Source: an uncultured Planctomycetaceae bacterium
GTDB taxonomy: Bacteria > Planctomycetota > Planctomycetia > Planctomycetales > Planctomycetaceae
NCBI GenBank assembly: GCA_903921605.1
Contig: CAIXQV010000709.1
Span: forward strand, 1 to 7,870
Direction of reading: 5' to 3'
Length of the DNA: 7,870 nucleotides
Position 1 is the first letter of the stretch. The number at the start of each line of letters is the position of its first letter. A program made the translations under genes and the position numbers. Under the pieces are notes generated by a model. The model had not been told where the DNA came from. It made no database searches and saw only the letters and a list, made by a program, of their open reading frames with translations. This document shows positions 5,979-7,870 of this stretch, one piece after another.

Positions 5979-7001
5979 TTACAATGGCCGGCAGCGGCCG
6001 GAAAGTTTCACCCCTGAAGCCAGTTCGCAGAACACGGGCTGTGTTGCGGAGTTCACCTTGACCATCGCCAAGCCAACGATCGACTGGGCATTTCCTTGAA
6101 CCGCGGATGTCACCGTTCCGACCACGGCGTTGTCAGCGGTCAATAATGAACGGCCGATGACTTCCTGTCGCGAACAATCTCCGGATAACTCGATCACCCG
6201 AAGCGCTCGATTGACGTGCCCCATTGCGTCGAGACGAGCGATCGGTTCCTGCCCCAGATAACAGCCCTTGGTATACGAAACCGCGATGCTGTTACGTTCT
6301 GCTTCCGGAGCCAGATTCTCGTTCGACATGTCCTGACCGATCACCGGAAACCGCTCACGGATCCGCAGTGATTCCAGTTCATCTGAACCCACTTCCGCGT
6401 CGGAATTGATTGAAACGTTCCTGCGGAAGTTTGAAATCTGTTCAGCAGAACCAGCAATGGCAATCAGTCGCTCAGACGCCCACGTGACCCGCAGAAATGT
6501 GGAGTTGCACTTTGACTCCGCTGATTCATTGAGTTGTCCACACAGAGTGTCCTGAGTGTTTTCCGCTGCACCATGAAAAGGCGGCAGAGCCAACAGTTCC
6601 GGCGTTTCCCTGAATACCACAACGTGATTGTCTGTCGAAAAGTCCGTGACAGTGACGTCTTCGGTAATCACATATTTGCTGAGATGTTTGGCCAACGCAG
6701 CCGCATCTCCCGGCAACATCCAGATTTCATGAAACGAATCGAAAGCGAGCACATAGCCATGAGCCAGAATGCGAGCCTTCACATCGGTGAAGAAAGCTTC
6801 GCAGGCCGTTCCTGCTGTTAACGTTTTGATATTGTTCGTGCAGAAATTATGCAGAAACTTCGCGCGGTCTTTTCCCGTAACTCTGAGTCGGGAAAAATCT
6901 GGTTCTGAAGCAGCAGGCATCGTTGTGGAGGTTTCGCTCTGAAAATTGACAGACGAGGAATTGGCAGGCTGCCGCCTTGCATTGACGCCAAAGAAGGGCA
7001 T
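5979..7001 (-). CDS. ygfZ: YgfZ/GcvT-like folate-binding protein
   Basis: A member of the YgfZ family (COG0354), related to the glycine-cleavage T protein. In E. coli YgfZ uses tetrahydrofolate and supports assembly or repair of certain iron-sulfur enzymes in the cytosol. The family signature is intact at 245-257 (KGCYLGQEPIARL), including Cys247; it is followed by MGHVNRALR (260-268). The N-terminal GcvT-like part starts at LRVTGKDRAKFLHNFCTN (39-56), with FTDVKARILAHGYV (71-84) in its usual place, and the C-terminal barrel includes VVGTVTSA (293-300). At 340 residues it is similar to the family norm. The first 35 residues are Ser/Asn-rich and unlike the family; an in-frame ATG at 6918-6920 (residue 28) is an alternative start. 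Neither start has a clear Shine-Dalgarno site. It lies upstream of the quinone oxidoreductase gene, likely co-transcribed. Confidence 0.92.
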   Translation of the reverse strand: MPFFGVNARRQPANSSSVNFQSETSTTMPAASEPDFSRLRVTGKDRAKFLHNFCTNNIKTLTAGTACEAFFTDVKARILAHGYVLAFDSFHEIWMLPGDAAALAKHLSKYVITEDVTVTDFSTDNHVVVFRETPELLALPPFHGAAENTQDTLCGQLNESAESKCNSTFLRVTWASERLIAIAGSAEQISNFRRNVSINSDAEVGSDELESLRIRERFPVIGQDMSNENLAPEAERNSIAVSYTKGCYLGQEPIARLDAMGHVNRALRVIELSGDCSRQEVIGRSLLTADNAVVGTVTSAVQGNAQSIVGLAMVKVNSATQPVFCELASGVKLSGRCRPL

Positions 7002-7205
7002 CGCCGGACGAAATGCATGACGGTGATCGTTACTGAACTTTAATCCCGTTCAAACGCAATGTCCAAGAGGACGTCGCAGCAGGCTGTGCAGCGATCATCA
7101 TCCACGACGGTAATGGAGAAAACTCTGCGCAGTAAGGCATGAGGTCGAAATGGAACACGACTGGCCTGGTTCGGCGTACGCAAGCCATCAATGCTGCGAA
7201 TGGCC

Positions 7206-7868
7206 TCACTCCAATTGCGTTGGATCCGCAGTTCCCAGAACTTGCCGAAGGATCATCGGGCCGAGCACCATGACATGCAGCACGATCGCGACGATTGCCC
7301 CGACAATCGCTGCTGCAAGCCCGAACGCTCCCAGAACGGCACATGACAACAGTCCGACGACAAAAACGACACCGGCGATTGTGAACATGCCGCCACGGGA
7401 TGCGATGAATCGTTGTAAGCCGGAAGCCTGCTGTTGATAGCGAGCGTAATAGTCCGAGATTCGCTCCCGGGTATCGTCCCACGCGAACTCGCTGATCGGA
7501 AAAACGTCCTCACATTCGCTGCAATAGGTTGAATGCATTTTCGAAAGCGGATCGGCCAGAGATTGAAACTCCGGCCCCTCGATTGTGGTCACTCCGCCGC
7601 ATTGCGAATGAACATAGTCACGAGAACTCTGAGGTTTTCGCAGACGTGGCCGTGTTCGTGCAGACCGACGCTCCGGCGCCTCCGCTGGTCGATTTTTGGG
7701 CTCCGGTCGGCGAGCTTCCTGACCTCCCGGCGGTCGCTGACTGCGCAACTCTGGCCTTCGAGCAGGCTTCGGCTCTTCATACACCTCAGCTACTTCGACA
7801 ATTTCTTCCGCCGGAACCGCGACGACTCCCTGACACGCCGGACATCGGATCTTCTTCCCGGCGACATG
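7206..7868 (-). CDS. Zinc-ribbon membrane protein, hypothetical (5' partial at right edge)
   Basis: The frame is open from the right edge; 220 residues are visible and the true start lies outside the window. It begins GKKIRCPACQGVVAVPAEE (visible residues 4-22), a CPxC zinc-ribbon segment of the kind common at planctomycete protein N-termini; its partner Cys pair is probably just outside. Residues 30-83 form a low-complexity linker rich in Arg, Pro and Glu. A second possible zinc site combines HSQC (87-90) with CSEC (116-119), leading into the helical WDDTRERISDYYARYQQQ. Two tightly packed membrane helices follow at about 161-181 and 183-206, and the protein ends 14 residues later. It is probably an inner-membrane protein with its zinc-binding part in the cytosol. 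A GTG at 7782-7784 could serve as a start but would remove the first ribbon, so I read through it. Function is unknown; a link to ygfZ, 204 bases downstream, is not evident. Confidence 0.75.
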   Translation of the reverse strand, partial: HVAGKKIRCPACQGVVAVPAEEIVEVAEVYEEPKPARRPELRSQRPPGGQEARRPEPKNRPAEAPERRSARTRPRLRKPQSSRDYVHSQCGGVTTIEGPEFQSLADPLSKMHSTYCSECEDVFPISEFAWDDTRERISDYYARYQQQASGLQRFIASRGGMFTIAGVVFVVGLLSCAVLGAFGLAAAIVGAIVAIVLHVMVLGPMILRQVLGTADPTQLE

Positions 7869-7870
7869 AT

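Noticed and set aside
7030..7482. A 150-codon minus-strand frame overlapping the right-edge membrane protein
   Set aside because: Most of it overlaps the two-helix membrane protein in another frame and is Arg/Cys-rich; the non-overlapping tail shows no domain.

Overview
The window looks like a chromosomal segment of a member of the Planctomycetota. This is judged from protein style: a six-domain ribosomal protein S1 opening MVDRNLLREF, membrane proteins carrying CPxC zinc ribbons, a helical AGKLDDA-type repeat protein, weak Shine-Dalgarno signals, and a GC content near the low 50s by eye. The lineage is an inference from family resemblance; no search was run.

Layout. The left part is on the plus strand: the 3' portion of an unrecognised protein with helical repeats and two SH3/Tudor-like modules at its C-terminus (3-1271); about 610 bases without a convincing gene, probably the control region of rpsA; rpsA itself (1885-3666), followed by two hairpins, the second a strong intrinsic terminator; a gap of about 265 bases; then two small membrane proteins (4034-4387 and 4522-4737), the second ending in a zinc ribbon. 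The right part is on the minus strand, read from right to left: a zinc-ribbon plus two-helix membrane protein cut by the right edge (7206-7868), a YgfZ/GcvT-like folate-binding protein (5979-7001), and an NADPH:quinone-oxidoreductase-type dehydrogenase (4862-5866). The two gene sets converge at 4738-4861.

The genes do not form one obvious pathway. S1 is core translation, YgfZ is iron-sulfur enzyme maintenance and the quinone oxidoreductase is general redox. YgfZ and the oxidoreductase are 112 bases apart on the same strand and may be co-transcribed. No rRNA, tRNA, CRISPR array, transposase or integrase is visible. This is mostly ordinary housekeeping territory. The least explained items are the left-edge repeat/Tudor-like protein, the long rpsA leader region, and the small membrane zinc-ribbon proteins.
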